Positions 18,535 through 27,191 of a stretch of DNA of 34,595 bases are shown here, piece by piece. Position numbers and translations under genes: made by a program. The DNA comes from Flavobacteriaceae bacterium (GTDB lineage: Bacteria; Bacteroidota; Bacteroidia; UKL13-3). How positions within the stretch are numbered: position 1 is the stretch's first letter; every line of letters begins with the position of its first letter. The stretch lies in assembly GCA_025363675.1 (NCBI GenBank), contig JANYDJ010000159.1:1-34595 (forward strand), given 5' to 3'. A model generated the notes under the pieces. It was not told the origin of the DNA, searched no databases, and was given only the letters and a program-made list of their open reading frames with translations.

Positions 18535-19632
18535 ATGCACCTCAAAAACCTCACACTCCGCAATTTTAAAAACCATGCAGAACTTGTATTGGATTTTAGC
18601 GAGGGAGTAAACTGTATTACTGGGGCAAATGGCTCAGGCAAAACAAATATATTAGATGCTTTGCATTTTCTCAGTTTTACCAAAAGTTTTTTGATACATC
18701 AAGACCACCAATTGGTGCGAGATGATTGCGACTCTATGCTGCTGGATGGTGTGTATGATAACAATGGATTTGAACAAACAGTGCAGGTACTGCTAAAAAA
18801 GCCAGGTCGCAAAACATTTAAAGTAAATAATAATGCAGTGGGCAAATTGGGAAGCCACATAGGTATGTTGCCATTGGTATTGATAGCCCCACAAGATATA
18901 TGGTTACTGCAAGAAGGCAGCAGTGAACGCCGCCGCTTTATGGATATGGCTTTGTGCCAATTGGACAAGCAGTATTTGAGTAATTTGAATTTATATAATA
19001 AAGCAGTGGAGCAGCGTAACCGTTTGCTGAAGCAGACGGCAAGTGATGCTTTGCATACACTTGATGATGAACAATTAGAAAGTTTGAACAAGGTAATGAT
19101 TCCTGCAGCAGAATATATATATAATAAACGAACTGCTTTTATTAAAGAATTTGTTCCATTTGTAGTAGATAGTTATCATACTATAAGTGGAGGAACAGAG
19201 GTGGCGGGTATTATATATAACAGCAATTTGCAACAAGGGAAGCTGGGAACTTTATTGCAAAAATCAATTGAGAAAGACAAGATATTACAACGCACTTCGG
19301 TAGGAATACATAAAGATGATTTGGAATTTTCATTGAACAATTTTCCTATAAAAACACATGCATCGCAAGGCCAGCAGAAAACATTTATTATAGCTTTAAA
19401 AATGGCGGTATGTTATTATATACATTCGCAAACTAATATATATCCCATGCTTTTGCTCGACGATATATTTGAAAAGCTAGATAGCAATCGCAGCATGGCT
19501 TTTTTGCAAATGGCAGCCAATAATTATTCCGGGCAAGTAATCATTACTGATACGCATATAGAGCGATGCAAAGCGGCACTTCAATTAACAAACAAAGAAA
19601 TCTATTACATAACTTTGACCACCAATGGGTAA
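18535..19632 (+). CDS. recF: DNA replication and repair protein RecF
   Basis: RecF is an SMC-like ATPase that helps load RecA at gaps through RecFOR. The 365-residue length is normal. The N-terminal MHLKNLTLRNFKNH is the family start; Walker A is GANGSGKT (residues 30-37); the ABC-type signature is ASQGQQKTFIIALK; Walker B is MLLLDDIFEKLD; and the D-loop/H segment is QVIITDTHIE. The conserved APQDIWLLQEGSSERRRFMD is also present. The gene follows the toxin-antitoxin island, and its 5' end is partly repeated at 17718-17806 and 17146-17182. The next ORF begins around its stop codon. Confidence 0.96.
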   Translation: MHLKNLTLRNFKNHAELVLDFSEGVNCITGANGSGKTNILDALHFLSFTKSFLIHQDHQLVRDDCDSMLLDGVYDNNGFEQTVQVLLKKPGRKTFKVNNNAVGKLGSHIGMLPLVLIAPQDIWLLQEGSSERRRFMDMALCQLDKQYLSNLNLYNKAVEQRNRLLKQTASDALHTLDDEQLESLNKVMIPAAEYIYNKRTAFIKEFVPFVVDSYHTISGGTEVAGIIYNSNLQQGKLGTLLQKSIEKDKILQRTSVGIHKDDLEFSLNNFPIKTHASQGQQKTFIIALKMAVCYYIHSQTNIYPMLLLDDIFEKLDSNRSMAFLQMAANNYSGQVIITDTHIERCKAALQLTNKEIYYITLTTNG

Positions 19633-19672
19633 ACTGCACAATAATTTGGTGTTCATTACGTTTAGTCAAGTA

Positions 19673-21097
19673 ATGGAGCTTTGCTACTCTTCATCTAAAT
19701 TATGCTTTTGTTTATGGTGTTTAATCACCTTGCCATCGCATGCCCAGGTAGTAAGTTTTAAATACCTAATAGAACAAACACCTGTTACCAAAATGCCGGT
19801 ATATAAATATAGTGCGGGCAATATTGTTAAAATTCACATGTCGTTTGCCAAAGCTGAGACTGATAGTAACTTGCGAAACAGTATCTCCTCCATCAAAAAT
19901 GGCATTATTGACCGAATAGATTTGGTATATAGCCGCTATAAACTCAATGATAGTTTTGACCAAAAAAAACTAAATACCCAACGGTTAAAAAAACTATATA
20001 GTATACTCCCTGAAGTTTTTAACAATTCCACCGCACAATGGAATATTATAGAGCAGCAAAATTGCCCCGATGAAGATGCTAGTAAATTATTATATCATGG
20101 TTTTGTTTTTTACCTCACCCCCCCTACTGAAATTATTAAGAAATATTATATTATAGATAGCGTTAAAGATTTATTGGGGGCGACAAGTGAAATTGATTTT
20201 ATAGAAAAATCTATTAAACGTGGCACCGAAAAAGTGGATGAAAAATATATCCCTTTTCGCAAAAAAGTAGTTAAAAAGAAAATTCTAGACACTACCTACT
20301 CTGGCAAATATTATCCAAATTCAAATATATTATATAAAGTTGGGGTAATGTTTAAAACACCTGGCAGTAAAGAGCGAGAAGCGGAATATGATATTAAAAC
20401 AAGATATATAAAAGATACAATTTTGGTGAAGAACGATTATCATATTGGTAAATTTAATTTTGCAATGGCTGGGTTGAGAGACAGTTCGCTGGGGCGGATA
20501 TTTGATAGAAATAAAGAATGGGGAAATATAGCGGTGGTGCAAGATGTAACTGCGAGTATGTATTCTTTTACCACCCAATTATTTGTTTGGCGACGTATGC
20601 AAGTTGATCGAGGGAAAATTAATAAATTTGTTTTTTTTAACGATGGAGACAATCATCCCGACGGGCCAATAGGCAAAAGTGGCGGCATATATTGTATAGA
20701 AAGTGATTCGATAAATTTGGTTGAAAACTATGCCTATACTGCTATGAGCAGAGGGAACGGAGGTGCGGTGCCAGAAGGAGATATAGAAGCTCTGTTAAAA
20801 GCACAAGACCAATTTCGCTCCATTAATAGTATTATATTAATTGCCGATAATTTTGCAAATGTTAGGGATATGCAATTATTATCATTGGTAAAAAAACCTG
20901 TTCATATAATTGTATGCGGTGTTACCAATAACAAAGTATTATTCGACTATGTTAAGATTGCCCAAGCAACAAATGGTTCTATACATACCTCCGAAAAAGA
21001 CTACCCCTCTCTCGCCGACTCTCTAAAAAAAGGGCCTGTTGAAATTGGCAAACTTAACTATATGATGGTAAAAGGCAAACTTACCTTAGTTAAATAA
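19673..21097 (+). CDS. Secreted protein with von Willebrand factor A-like domain
   Basis: About 474 residues from the ATG at 19673, which places the hydrophobic LCFCLWCLITLPSHA at the usual signal position; the ORF track's start at 19625 would overlap recF by 8 bases. The first 260 residues are of unknown fold. The C-terminal half looks like a VWA domain: NIAVVQDVTASMYSF gives a DxTxSM version of the metal-binding DxSxS motif (Asp291), then KFVFFNDGD, GNGGAVPEGDIEALL, SIILIADNFANVRD and KPVHIIVCGV. Such domains bind ligands through a divalent metal. No partner is evident. It may share a transcript with recF. Confidence 0.65.
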   Translation: MELCYSSSKLCFCLWCLITLPSHAQVVSFKYLIEQTPVTKMPVYKYSAGNIVKIHMSFAKAETDSNLRNSISSIKNGIIDRIDLVYSRYKLNDSFDQKKLNTQRLKKLYSILPEVFNNSTAQWNIIEQQNCPDEDASKLLYHGFVFYLTPPTEIIKKYYIIDSVKDLLGATSEIDFIEKSIKRGTEKVDEKYIPFRKKVVKKKILDTTYSGKYYPNSNILYKVGVMFKTPGSKEREAEYDIKTRYIKDTILVKNDYHIGKFNFAMAGLRDSSLGRIFDRNKEWGNIAVVQDVTASMYSFTTQLFVWRRMQVDRGKINKFVFFNDGDNHPDGPIGKSGGIYCIESDSINLVENYAYTAMSRGNGGAVPEGDIEALLKAQDQFRSINSIILIADNFANVRDMQLLSLVKKPVHIIVCGVTNNKVLFDYVKIAQATNGSIHTSEKDYPSLADSLKKGPVEIGKLNYMMVKGKLTLVK

Positions 21098-21104
21098 TAA
21101 TATA

Positions 21105-22205
21105 CTAACACAATTCGTAATACTTGCCAGGTATAGACCTCACCAGTGATTTCATTTCCAGATCAAGTAGTGTAAAAGTAAACGTGTGCGATTGCATTTC
21201 GAGTAGTGAGGCTAACTGGTCTATATGAAGTTTCTTATGCTGCTCCAATAGCTGAACTATACAAAGTTCATGCGGGAGCAAGTCATCAAACAACTTGGTT
21301 TGTGCTTTTGCTTGGTCAAAACCTATCACCCATTTTAAATAGTTTGCTATATCATTTGCACCATCAATCATCATGGCATGCCCATTTTTAATGAGCGAGT
21401 TACAACCCAAAGAATGTTTTGCATCGTAAGGGCCCGGCAAGGCAAATACCGGTTTTTTATATTCGCTTGCATATTCAACCGTAATCATACTCCCACCTCC
21501 TTCACCACTTTCAACCACTATCAGGGCATCGCTCAATGCTGCTACTATTCTGTTGCGTTCAGGAAAATTATTCCTATCGGGTAACTCATCTTTGGGATAC
21601 TCGGTAAGTAGGCCACCATTTTCTATCATTTTTGCCGCAGTGCTTTTATGCAATGCAGGATAAATTGTCTTTAGTCCGTTTCCCAATACACCTATAGTGG
21701 GCAAACCTTGTTTAATAGCGGCTTTGTGGGCGGCAATATCAATCCCGTATGCCAAACCACTTATAATAGTGCATCCAAATGGTTTTAGTTCAGCTACCAA
21801 CTTTTCGGTAAATCGTCTGCCATAATCTGTTGCATCTCTAGTACCAACAATACCAACAGTAAAATTGCTATTTAAACAATCGGTACCTTTATAATATAAA
21901 AACAAAGGGCTTTGGTCGTGCTTTTTTAAACGTGATGGATAATGCTCATCGGTATAAAATATCATTTGTATTTGATGCTTCTCTGCAAATGCAAACTCTT
22001 CTGCTATCCAATCGAAATCAGCAAAATTCATAATGGCACTTGCTGTAATTTCTCCAATGTTTGGAACCCTCTCTAATTGCTTTTTGGTGGCTGCAAATAT
22101 CTCCTTAGCCGAACCAAAATAACTAAATAAGGTTTTGCCTAGTATAGTTCCAACATTGGGCACAGCTGTGAGAGCAAGTCTATAATATAATTCTTCGTCT
22201 ATCAT
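21105..22205 (-). CDS. dprA: DNA-processing protein DprA
   Basis: DprA loads RecA onto incoming single-stranded DNA in natural transformation. The 366-residue protein has an N-terminal helix-hairpin-helix/SAM-like region (LTAVPNVGTILGKTLF, VPNIGEITASAIM), then the Rossmann-like DprA core with GIVGTRDATDYGRR, IISGLAYGIDIAAHKAAI, GVLGNGLKTIYPALH and VVESGEGGGSMITVEYA, and a C-terminal winged-helix (LEQHKKLHIDQLASLLEMQSH). It converges with the preceding gene with only 7 bases between the stop codons. Confidence 0.95.
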   Translation of the reverse strand: MIDEELYYRLALTAVPNVGTILGKTLFSYFGSAKEIFAATKKQLERVPNIGEITASAIMNFADFDWIAEEFAFAEKHQIQMIFYTDEHYPSRLKKHDQSPLFLYYKGTDCLNSNFTVGIVGTRDATDYGRRFTEKLVAELKPFGCTIISGLAYGIDIAAHKAAIKQGLPTIGVLGNGLKTIYPALHKSTAAKMIENGGLLTEYPKDELPDRNNFPERNRIVAALSDALIVVESGEGGGSMITVEYASEYKKPVFALPGPYDAKHSLGCNSLIKNGHAMMIDGANDIANYLKWVIGFDQAKAQTKLFDDLLPHELCIVQLLEQHKKLHIDQLASLLEMQSHTFTFTLLDLEMKSLVRSIPGKYYELC

Positions 22206-22220
22206 AAATATTTAAGCCCG

Positions 22221-22228
22221 CAAAAATA
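22221..22228 (-). promoter_or_regulatory. Putative -7 box of dprA
   Basis: TATTTTTG on the minus strand matches TAnnTTTG and ends 15 bases before the dprA ATG. The -33 element is not clear. Confidence 0.35.
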
Positions 22229-22301
22229 AATTCAACAGCTAAGAACCTGCTGTGTTTTTAAACACAATTAATATACAACTTTATGCACCTTTTAGTAAAC
22301 A

Positions 22302-23300
22302 CTAGGCTTCCACGCCCTCATAATGGCCTGAAACTTCATCCAATATGTGCAACACAGCATCGCTGTCTCTCGCCTCCACTAAGCGATTGCGAAAGGGCTT
22401 AAAATTTTCCAGTCCTTTAAAATATGGACCATAGTGTCGTCGCATTTCCACAATTCCTTCCCAAGGGCCTTTCCACCTGATAGAAAATTCTAGATGTGTG
22501 CGGCAAGTTTCTACACGTTCAATAATACTTGGCGGATCGGGAATTATCCCTGTTTTTATATATGTTTTTATCTGATTAAATATCCATGGATTTCCAATAC
22601 TTGCTCTGCCCACCATAATACCATCAACCCCATAAGTGTTTTTATATTCAAGAGCTTTTTGTGGTGTATCGATATCCCCATTACCAAATATCGGGATTTT
22701 GATTCGCTGATTGTTTTTTATCTTCGCAATCAGTTCCCAATTTGCACTGCCTTTATACATCTGCACACGCGTACGCCCATGTATAGTAAGTGCTTGTATG
22801 CCTATATCCTGTAAGCGTTCGGCTACTTCTTCAATATTTTTCGTGCTGTCATCCCAGCCCAATCGGGTCTTTACAGTTACGGGCAAATGGGTGGCTTTCA
22901 CCATGGCCGATGTCATCTCTACCATTTTGGGTATATCACGAAGCAGGGCAGCTCCCGCTCCTTTACATGCTACATTTTTTACAGGGCAGCCATAGTTAAT
23001 GTCAACTAAATCTGGTTTGGCTTGCGTGGCAATTATGGCACATTCACGCATCGTGTCCACTTCCGATCCGAACAATTGTATCCCAATGGGCCGCTCATAT
23101 TCAAATATATCAAGTTTGTGCGTGCTCTTGGCAGCATTGCGTATCAAGCCTTCACTACTAATAAATTCGGTATACATCAAATCTGCTCCATGCTTTTTGC
23201 ACACATAGCGGAATGGGGGGTCGCTTACATCTTCCATAGGAGCTAGTAACAATGGGAATTCTCCCAATTCTATATTTGCAATTTTTACCAAAATTTTCAT
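22302..23300 (-). CDS. dusB: tRNA-dihydrouridine synthase
   Basis: FMN-dependent enzyme that reduces uridine to dihydrouridine in tRNA. The 332-residue protein has the TIM-barrel start LLLAPMEDVSDPPFRYVCKK, the substrate motif VDINYGCPVKNVACKGAGAALL with the catalytic cysteine (Cys112 in VACKG), then VKTRLGWDDS, LTIHGRTRVQMYKGSANW, the FMN-phosphate segment IFGNGDI and GVDGIMVGRASIGNPWIF. The C-terminal helical domain follows. DusB is the best subfamily fit from the N-terminus, but the subfamily is less certain than the enzyme class. TATTTTTG lies one base before the ATG, which is too close for a normal leader. Confidence 0.9.
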   Translation of the reverse strand: MKILVKIANIELGEFPLLLAPMEDVSDPPFRYVCKKHGADLMYTEFISSEGLIRNAAKSTHKLDIFEYERPIGIQLFGSEVDTMRECAIIATQAKPDLVDINYGCPVKNVACKGAGAALLRDIPKMVEMTSAMVKATHLPVTVKTRLGWDDSTKNIEEVAERLQDIGIQALTIHGRTRVQMYKGSANWELIAKIKNNQRIKIPIFGNGDIDTPQKALEYKNTYGVDGIMVGRASIGNPWIFNQIKTYIKTGIIPDPPSIIERVETCRTHLEFSIRWKGPWEGIVEMRRHYGPYFKGLENFKPFRNRLVEARDSDAVLHILDEVSGHYEGVEA

Positions 23301-23514
23301 GCAAAAATAAGCTACGATAGTATACCATAAAAGTATCTGCTTTAAATATACAACCTTATAAAAAGGGAACTAAGACCTGATAAATTAAAAGTCACAAAAT
23401 AAACAAAACTCACTGACTAAAAACATTTTACTATTTTATTTGAATTATATGCATCATATTTGCGTATTAGATTGTCTTACACTGTATAATCAAATCAAAA
23501 AAAACGACCATAAC

Positions 23515-24084
23515 ATGGTAAATGAAAAAGAAACCATAGCCCGCTGCCTCGACGGAGACAGGCAGGCACAAAAAGCTATTTACGAGCACTACTGTAGCCG
23601 AATGCTTGGCGTATGTTTTCGATATCTGAGGACTATTGAGGATGCCGAAGATGTTTTGCAAGACGCTTTTATCAAGGCTTTTTCTAATATCCATCAGTAC
23701 CGATACGATGGTTCATTTGAGGCTTGGTTACGCAAGTTGATGGTTAACACATCCTTAAACCATTTACATAAAAATCGCAGGTTAAAAGAGCAACTCGAAC
23801 TTGAATCGGTAGAATATTATATATCTGAAGATATAGAAACTGATGCCCAACTGCATGCCAAAGATATATTTGAAACCTTAAAAGCACTGCCCGATGGGTA
23901 TCGTACCGTGATAAATTTGTATTCTATTGAAGGCTATTCACATAAGGAGATTGGTGAAATGATGGGTATCAATGAAAGCACCTCGCGTTCGCAATATACA
24001 AGGGCACGTATGCTACTCGCCCGTCTATTAACGGCAAAAGGCAGAATCGCCACTTCTCACAATAATGGTAAAATTGTTTTTTGA
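23515..24084 (+). CDS. RNA polymerase sigma factor, ECF (sigma-70 family)
   Basis: 189 residues from ATG 23515 (MVNEKETIARCLDGDRQAQK); the track's 25 upstream residues do not fit the family. Region 2 contains YRYDGSFEAWLRKLMVNTSLNHL, with the preceding RTIEDAEDVLQDAFIKAFSN; region 4 contains LPDGYRTVINLYSIEGYSHK and the helix-turn-helix EIGEMMGINESTSRSQYTRARMLL. It heads a four-gene run: a small protein 8 bases later, an anti-sigma/beta-barrel protein, then a LVIVD lipoprotein. This layout points to autogenous regulation by the downstream membrane protein. Confidence 0.92.
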   Translation: MVNEKETIARCLDGDRQAQKAIYEHYCSRMLGVCFRYLRTIEDAEDVLQDAFIKAFSNIHQYRYDGSFEAWLRKLMVNTSLNHLHKNRRLKEQLELESVEYYISEDIETDAQLHAKDIFETLKALPDGYRTVINLYSIEGYSHKEIGEMMGINESTSRSQYTRARMLLARLLTAKGRIATSHNNGKIVF

Positions 24085-24092
24085 AACAGCTC

Positions 24093-24284
24093 ATGCAAAA
24101 TCAAACCACTGTAGAAGAACGTGACATATTTGACCAAATGCTAAAGCAATTGGGCGAAAACCTTGATGTTACCCCTAAAGGTATAGATTGGGATAAAATA
24201 AATTTGGAGCTTATACCTTTAATGAAAAAACAAAATACGCAACCTAAACGAACCAAAGACCATGCAAGCCAACAGGCCCGATAA
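24093..24284 (+). CDS. Small hypothetical protein in the ECF sigma operon
   Basis: 63 residues, MQNQTTVEERDIFDQMLKQL, then GENLDVTPKGIDWDKINLEL and a basic C-terminus (KKQNTQPKRTKDHASQQAR). No domain recognised. The ATG at 24093 is preferred to the track's TTG at 24081. It starts 8 bases after the sigma gene and its last 23 bases overlap the next gene's start, so all three are translationally coupled. A role in sigma or anti-sigma control is plausible from position only. Confidence 0.6.
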   Translation: MQNQTTVEERDIFDQMLKQLGENLDVTPKGIDWDKINLELIPLMKKQNTQPKRTKDHASQQAR

Positions 24285-25353
24285 TTTCGACAATACACTT
24301 CGCGATGCCTCAGGTCGCAATGAGTATAAACCCAGTAAGAAGGTGTGGAAGGGAATTGCTTCACATTTTGATAGGCTGGAAAGAAAACGTAGAATTTGGC
24401 AAGGGGGTGTTTTTAGTGCTTTTATTTTGATTTGTACCTTTACCGCTTTTTATTATAATAATACTTCCGACCTTTCTATAACCCACAATTTGGCGAATAT
24501 AAAAGGAAGGGAAATTTTTGATGATTTGCTCAAACCGCAAACACGTAATGATATTTCTGCACATACAACTACAAATTTTATATATAAAAGCAACCCTTCC
24601 ACATTATTGGACGTTAACAATAACATCTCAGATAAATTAAACACCAATTATAGTTTTGAACTCCTGCAATCGATGAAACATTTTGAAATGATTCAAACTC
24701 CCGTTCTGCAAAATACTATTGAACCTATATCATATAAACCCACAGCCAAACTTTTTCCCAAATTGCCCAAAAAGCACTGGCAGCTTGGATTTAGCTTGGG
24801 CTATCTTAACAATAATCCTATTAACTACAATACAGGCATCAACAATCTCGATATAAATCTCCTTCCTTTAAAAACGCTCCAAATTGGAAGTAGTATTAGT
24901 TATAAAATGTGTTCGAGGTGGGCTTTAAGTTCAGGAATAAATATATATAAAACCGGTATCTCTTATTATTATTTAGGATCAAATTCTACAATAGCGGAAA
25001 GAAAAAATGTAGATATTTATGCGAGCAGTTTTTATGTAGCTGAAATTCCTTTATCAATTAACTATTGCGGCTCCATAAAAAAGAGTTGGGGATTGGGATA
25101 TGCTATAGGCATTGGTGCTGCCGCACAATATAAACTTCCCTCGCACTCTAACGATGGTGGTTATCATATAATGAATTATGGTAGAAATATAAATGGGCTT
25201 GTATTATTAAATGGTAAGTTTACAAAGGATACTAAAAACCTGCAATTTTCTGCTGGTACAGTATTTAGACACCAAATTTTAAATACAACCCCCAACAGCA
25301 GTTATAAACTGTTGCAAACTACTTTTGAATTAGGAATTGGCTTTAAATTATAA
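24262..25353 (+). CDS. Anti-sigma-like membrane protein with outer-membrane beta-barrel-like domain
   Basis: 363 residues in two parts. The N-terminal cytoplasmic ~45 residues (DNFDNTLRDASGRNEYKPSKKVWKGI) match the short region of Bacteroidota anti-sigma factors (acidic start, P-x-x-x-VW-x-x-I), followed by one membrane helix at about 47-65 (GGVFSAFILICTFTAFYY). After a linker, about residues 170-363 resemble a small outer-membrane beta-barrel (WQLGFSLGYLNNNP, ALSSGINIYKTGISYYYL, IPLSINYCG, GFKL end). Such fusions are seen downstream of ECF sigma genes in the phylum. The gene overlaps the previous ORF by 23 bases. Whether the C-terminal part folds as a periplasmic sensor or a true barrel cannot be told. 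Confidence 0.65.
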   Translation: MQANRPDNFDNTLRDASGRNEYKPSKKVWKGIASHFDRLERKRRIWQGGVFSAFILICTFTAFYYNNTSDLSITHNLANIKGREIFDDLLKPQTRNDISAHTTTNFIYKSNPSTLLDVNNNISDKLNTNYSFELLQSMKHFEMIQTPVLQNTIEPISYKPTAKLFPKLPKKHWQLGFSLGYLNNNPINYNTGINNLDINLLPLKTLQIGSSISYKMCSRWALSSGINIYKTGISYYYLGSNSTIAERKNVDIYASSFYVAEIPLSINYCGSIKKSWGLGYAIGIGAAAQYKLPSHSNDGGYHIMNYGRNINGLVLLNGKFTKDTKNLQFSAGTVFRHQILNTTPNSSYKLLQTTFELGIGFKL

Positions 25354-25364
25354 CAAATATTATT

Positions 25365-26639
25365 ATGAAAAAATTTAGCATCTTATTACTCACTATTGCC
25401 ACCCTAAGTTTTTGGGGCTGCAATAAATCTTGTATGATCACTTCTACCTACAATGTATACACACCGGTATATAAAAGTTGGGACGAAATTCGAAATTCAT
25501 TTGGCAGTGAACAACCCCAACCCCTCAAAAATATTGGCAATATGGTAATATTGGGAGACCGCCTTTACTTGGTTGAGGTGGATAAAGGAATCCATGTAAT
25601 AGACAATGCCAATGTGGGGCAACCCGTTATGCTTGCTTTTATAAAAGTGCCTGGTTGTCGCCAGCTGAGTGTGAAAGGAAATATTTTATATACTGACAGC
25701 TATATTGATATGCTTACCATAGATGCAACTTCGCCTATGCAAGCCACGCTAGTAAAACGCGATAAAGACGTATACCCTTTCCATCAATATGAGGGTGGTT
25801 TTTCAGATGACGCTACCAAAGGAGCTATTATTAGTTGGGCAGAAACACAAACCACTGTTAAAGAAGATTGTTCTAGAGCTACGCAAAATCAACGTCTAAC
25901 ACAACGAAATCAAGCCGGCCAACCTCAAACGTTTATGACAACAACAAACTCAAACACTACTGCCAGTGCAAGTGGCAATACTGTTAAAACAGAGGGCCCG
26001 CAAGCAATTAGCAGCAGTTTTAGCCGCAGTGCTTCTATAGGTAATTATATATATTCTTTGGTTAACCATCAATTATATGTATTCCATCAAACAGCGGGGC
26101 TTAAATCTAAAATAACTTTAAACAACGCCAATGTAGAAACCATACAAGCTGCTAATGGAAACTTGTTTATGGGAAGTGAAACTGGTATGTCGATATATGA
26201 TTGCAGCAGCCCTGAAAATCCTAAACAAGCTGGTAATTTTGAACATGTTAAAAGTAAAGACCCTGTGGTGGTAGAAGGTAAAAATGCATTTGTTACTACA
26301 CGTATGGATAATGGATCAGGATTTAATGAATTAAATGTGGTAGATATTTCCAATATATATTTTCCACGATCGCTTGCTAGTCAAACACTAACAGGCCCCT
26401 ATGGATTGGCCGTGAACAGCGGTAGTATCTACGTATGCGACGGTAACGGCGGATTGCGTTTGTATAAATTCCAAAACAATCTGCTTAGCAAAACCAAAGA
26501 CATTTCTACAACACCTGCTTTTGATATTGTATATTATACCAATAGTATTTTGGTAAAGGGCAATGATGGATTATATTATTATAATGCCACCCAAAAAGAC
26601 AATCCCCAATTTGCAGGTAAATTATTATTTTCAAAATAA
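25365..26639 (+). CDS. LVIVD-repeat lipoprotein
   Basis: 424 residues beginning MKKFSILLLTIATLSFWGCN, a lipoprotein signal with Cys19 as the likely lipidated residue. The mature protein shows LVIVD-type beta-propeller blades: GNMVILGDRLYLVEVDKGIHVIDNANVGQP, KGNILYTDSYIDMLTIDATSP, GNLFMGSETGMSIYDCSSPENP, GKNAFVTTRMDNGSGFNELNVVDISN and GSIYVCDGNGGLRLYKF. A Thr/Ser/Asn-rich stretch (about residues 185-210) interrupts the blades. It ends the sigma-factor operon, closed by the hairpin at 26662, and may be a cell-envelope target or a sensor partner of that sigma system. Confidence 0.8.
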   Translation: MKKFSILLLTIATLSFWGCNKSCMITSTYNVYTPVYKSWDEIRNSFGSEQPQPLKNIGNMVILGDRLYLVEVDKGIHVIDNANVGQPVMLAFIKVPGCRQLSVKGNILYTDSYIDMLTIDATSPMQATLVKRDKDVYPFHQYEGGFSDDATKGAIISWAETQTTVKEDCSRATQNQRLTQRNQAGQPQTFMTTTNSNTTASASGNTVKTEGPQAISSSFSRSASIGNYIYSLVNHQLYVFHQTAGLKSKITLNNANVETIQAANGNLFMGSETGMSIYDCSSPENPKQAGNFEHVKSKDPVVVEGKNAFVTTRMDNGSGFNELNVVDISNIYFPRSLASQTLTGPYGLAVNSGSIYVCDGNGGLRLYKFQNNLLSKTKDISTTPAFDIVYYTNSILVKGNDGLYYYNATQKDNPQFAGKLLFSK

Positions 26640-26661
26640 TTATAATCAAAACAATTTATAT

Positions 26662-26696
26662 AAAAAGGCTTGCCAAAAAAATGGTGAGCCTTTTTT
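26662..26696 (+). terminator. Rho-independent terminator after the ECF operon
   Basis: AAAAAGGCT / AGCCTTTTT (9-bp arms) with extra pairing TTGCC/GGTGA, followed by a T-run, 22 bases after the lipoprotein stop. Confidence 0.75.
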
Positions 26697-26748
26697 ATTA
26701 ATTAAAATATGTTAGCAAATCTATATAATATGTTTAATAATGGCTGCT

Positions 26749-26756
26749 TAACTTTG
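26749..26756 (+). promoter_or_regulatory. Putative -7 box of gldC
   Basis: TAACTTTG matches TAnnTTTG and ends 7 bases before the gldC ATG, implying a very short leader. The -33 region is weak. Confidence 0.4.
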
Positions 26757-26763
26757 CAGTATT

Positions 26764-27150
26764 ATGGCTCATAAAATTTCTGAAATCAACTTCCAAATCC
26801 ATTTGGACGAAAAGAATATACCCAGTAAAATGGAGTGGCGTGCATCTGACGCATCCGACAACCAGTGGCAAGAGAACCAAGCAGTGATGCTATCCATTTG
26901 GGACTCGCACGAACAAAATGCATTGCGTATTGACTTATGGACTAAGGATATGAAAGTGGATGAAATGAACTATTTCTTTTTCCAAACTTTAATGACCATG
27001 GCTGATACCTACCAAACAGCTACTCAAAATGAAGAGCTGGCCAGAAAGATGAAAGGCTTTGCTGAATACTTTGCTGAAAAATCGGAAGTGATTAAGGGAA
27101 TTACTGGGCAAGACGGACATGACCACAGCCACGAGGGGCATAGCCACTAA
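26764..27150 (+). CDS. gldC: Gliding motility protein GldC
   Basis: 128 residues matching GldC of gliding/T9SS Bacteroidota: HKISEINFQIHLDEKNIPSK, MEWRASDASD, AVMLSIWDSHEQNALRIDLWTKDM, VDEMNYFFFQTLMTMADTY and GFAEYFAEKSEVIKGI. GldC supports gliding and secretion but is not a catalytic component as far as is known. The C-terminus is His-rich (GQDGHDHSHEGHSH), which could bind metal. It fits the PorV-like gene elsewhere in the window. It converges with glmS. Confidence 0.92.
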   Translation: MAHKISEINFQIHLDEKNIPSKMEWRASDASDNQWQENQAVMLSIWDSHEQNALRIDLWTKDMKVDEMNYFFFQTLMTMADTYQTATQNEELARKMKGFAEYFAEKSEVIKGITGQDGHDHSHEGHSH

Positions 27151-27191
27151 GTAAAATCTATTTGCTTAGTATTACGTTCTAGAAAATAATT

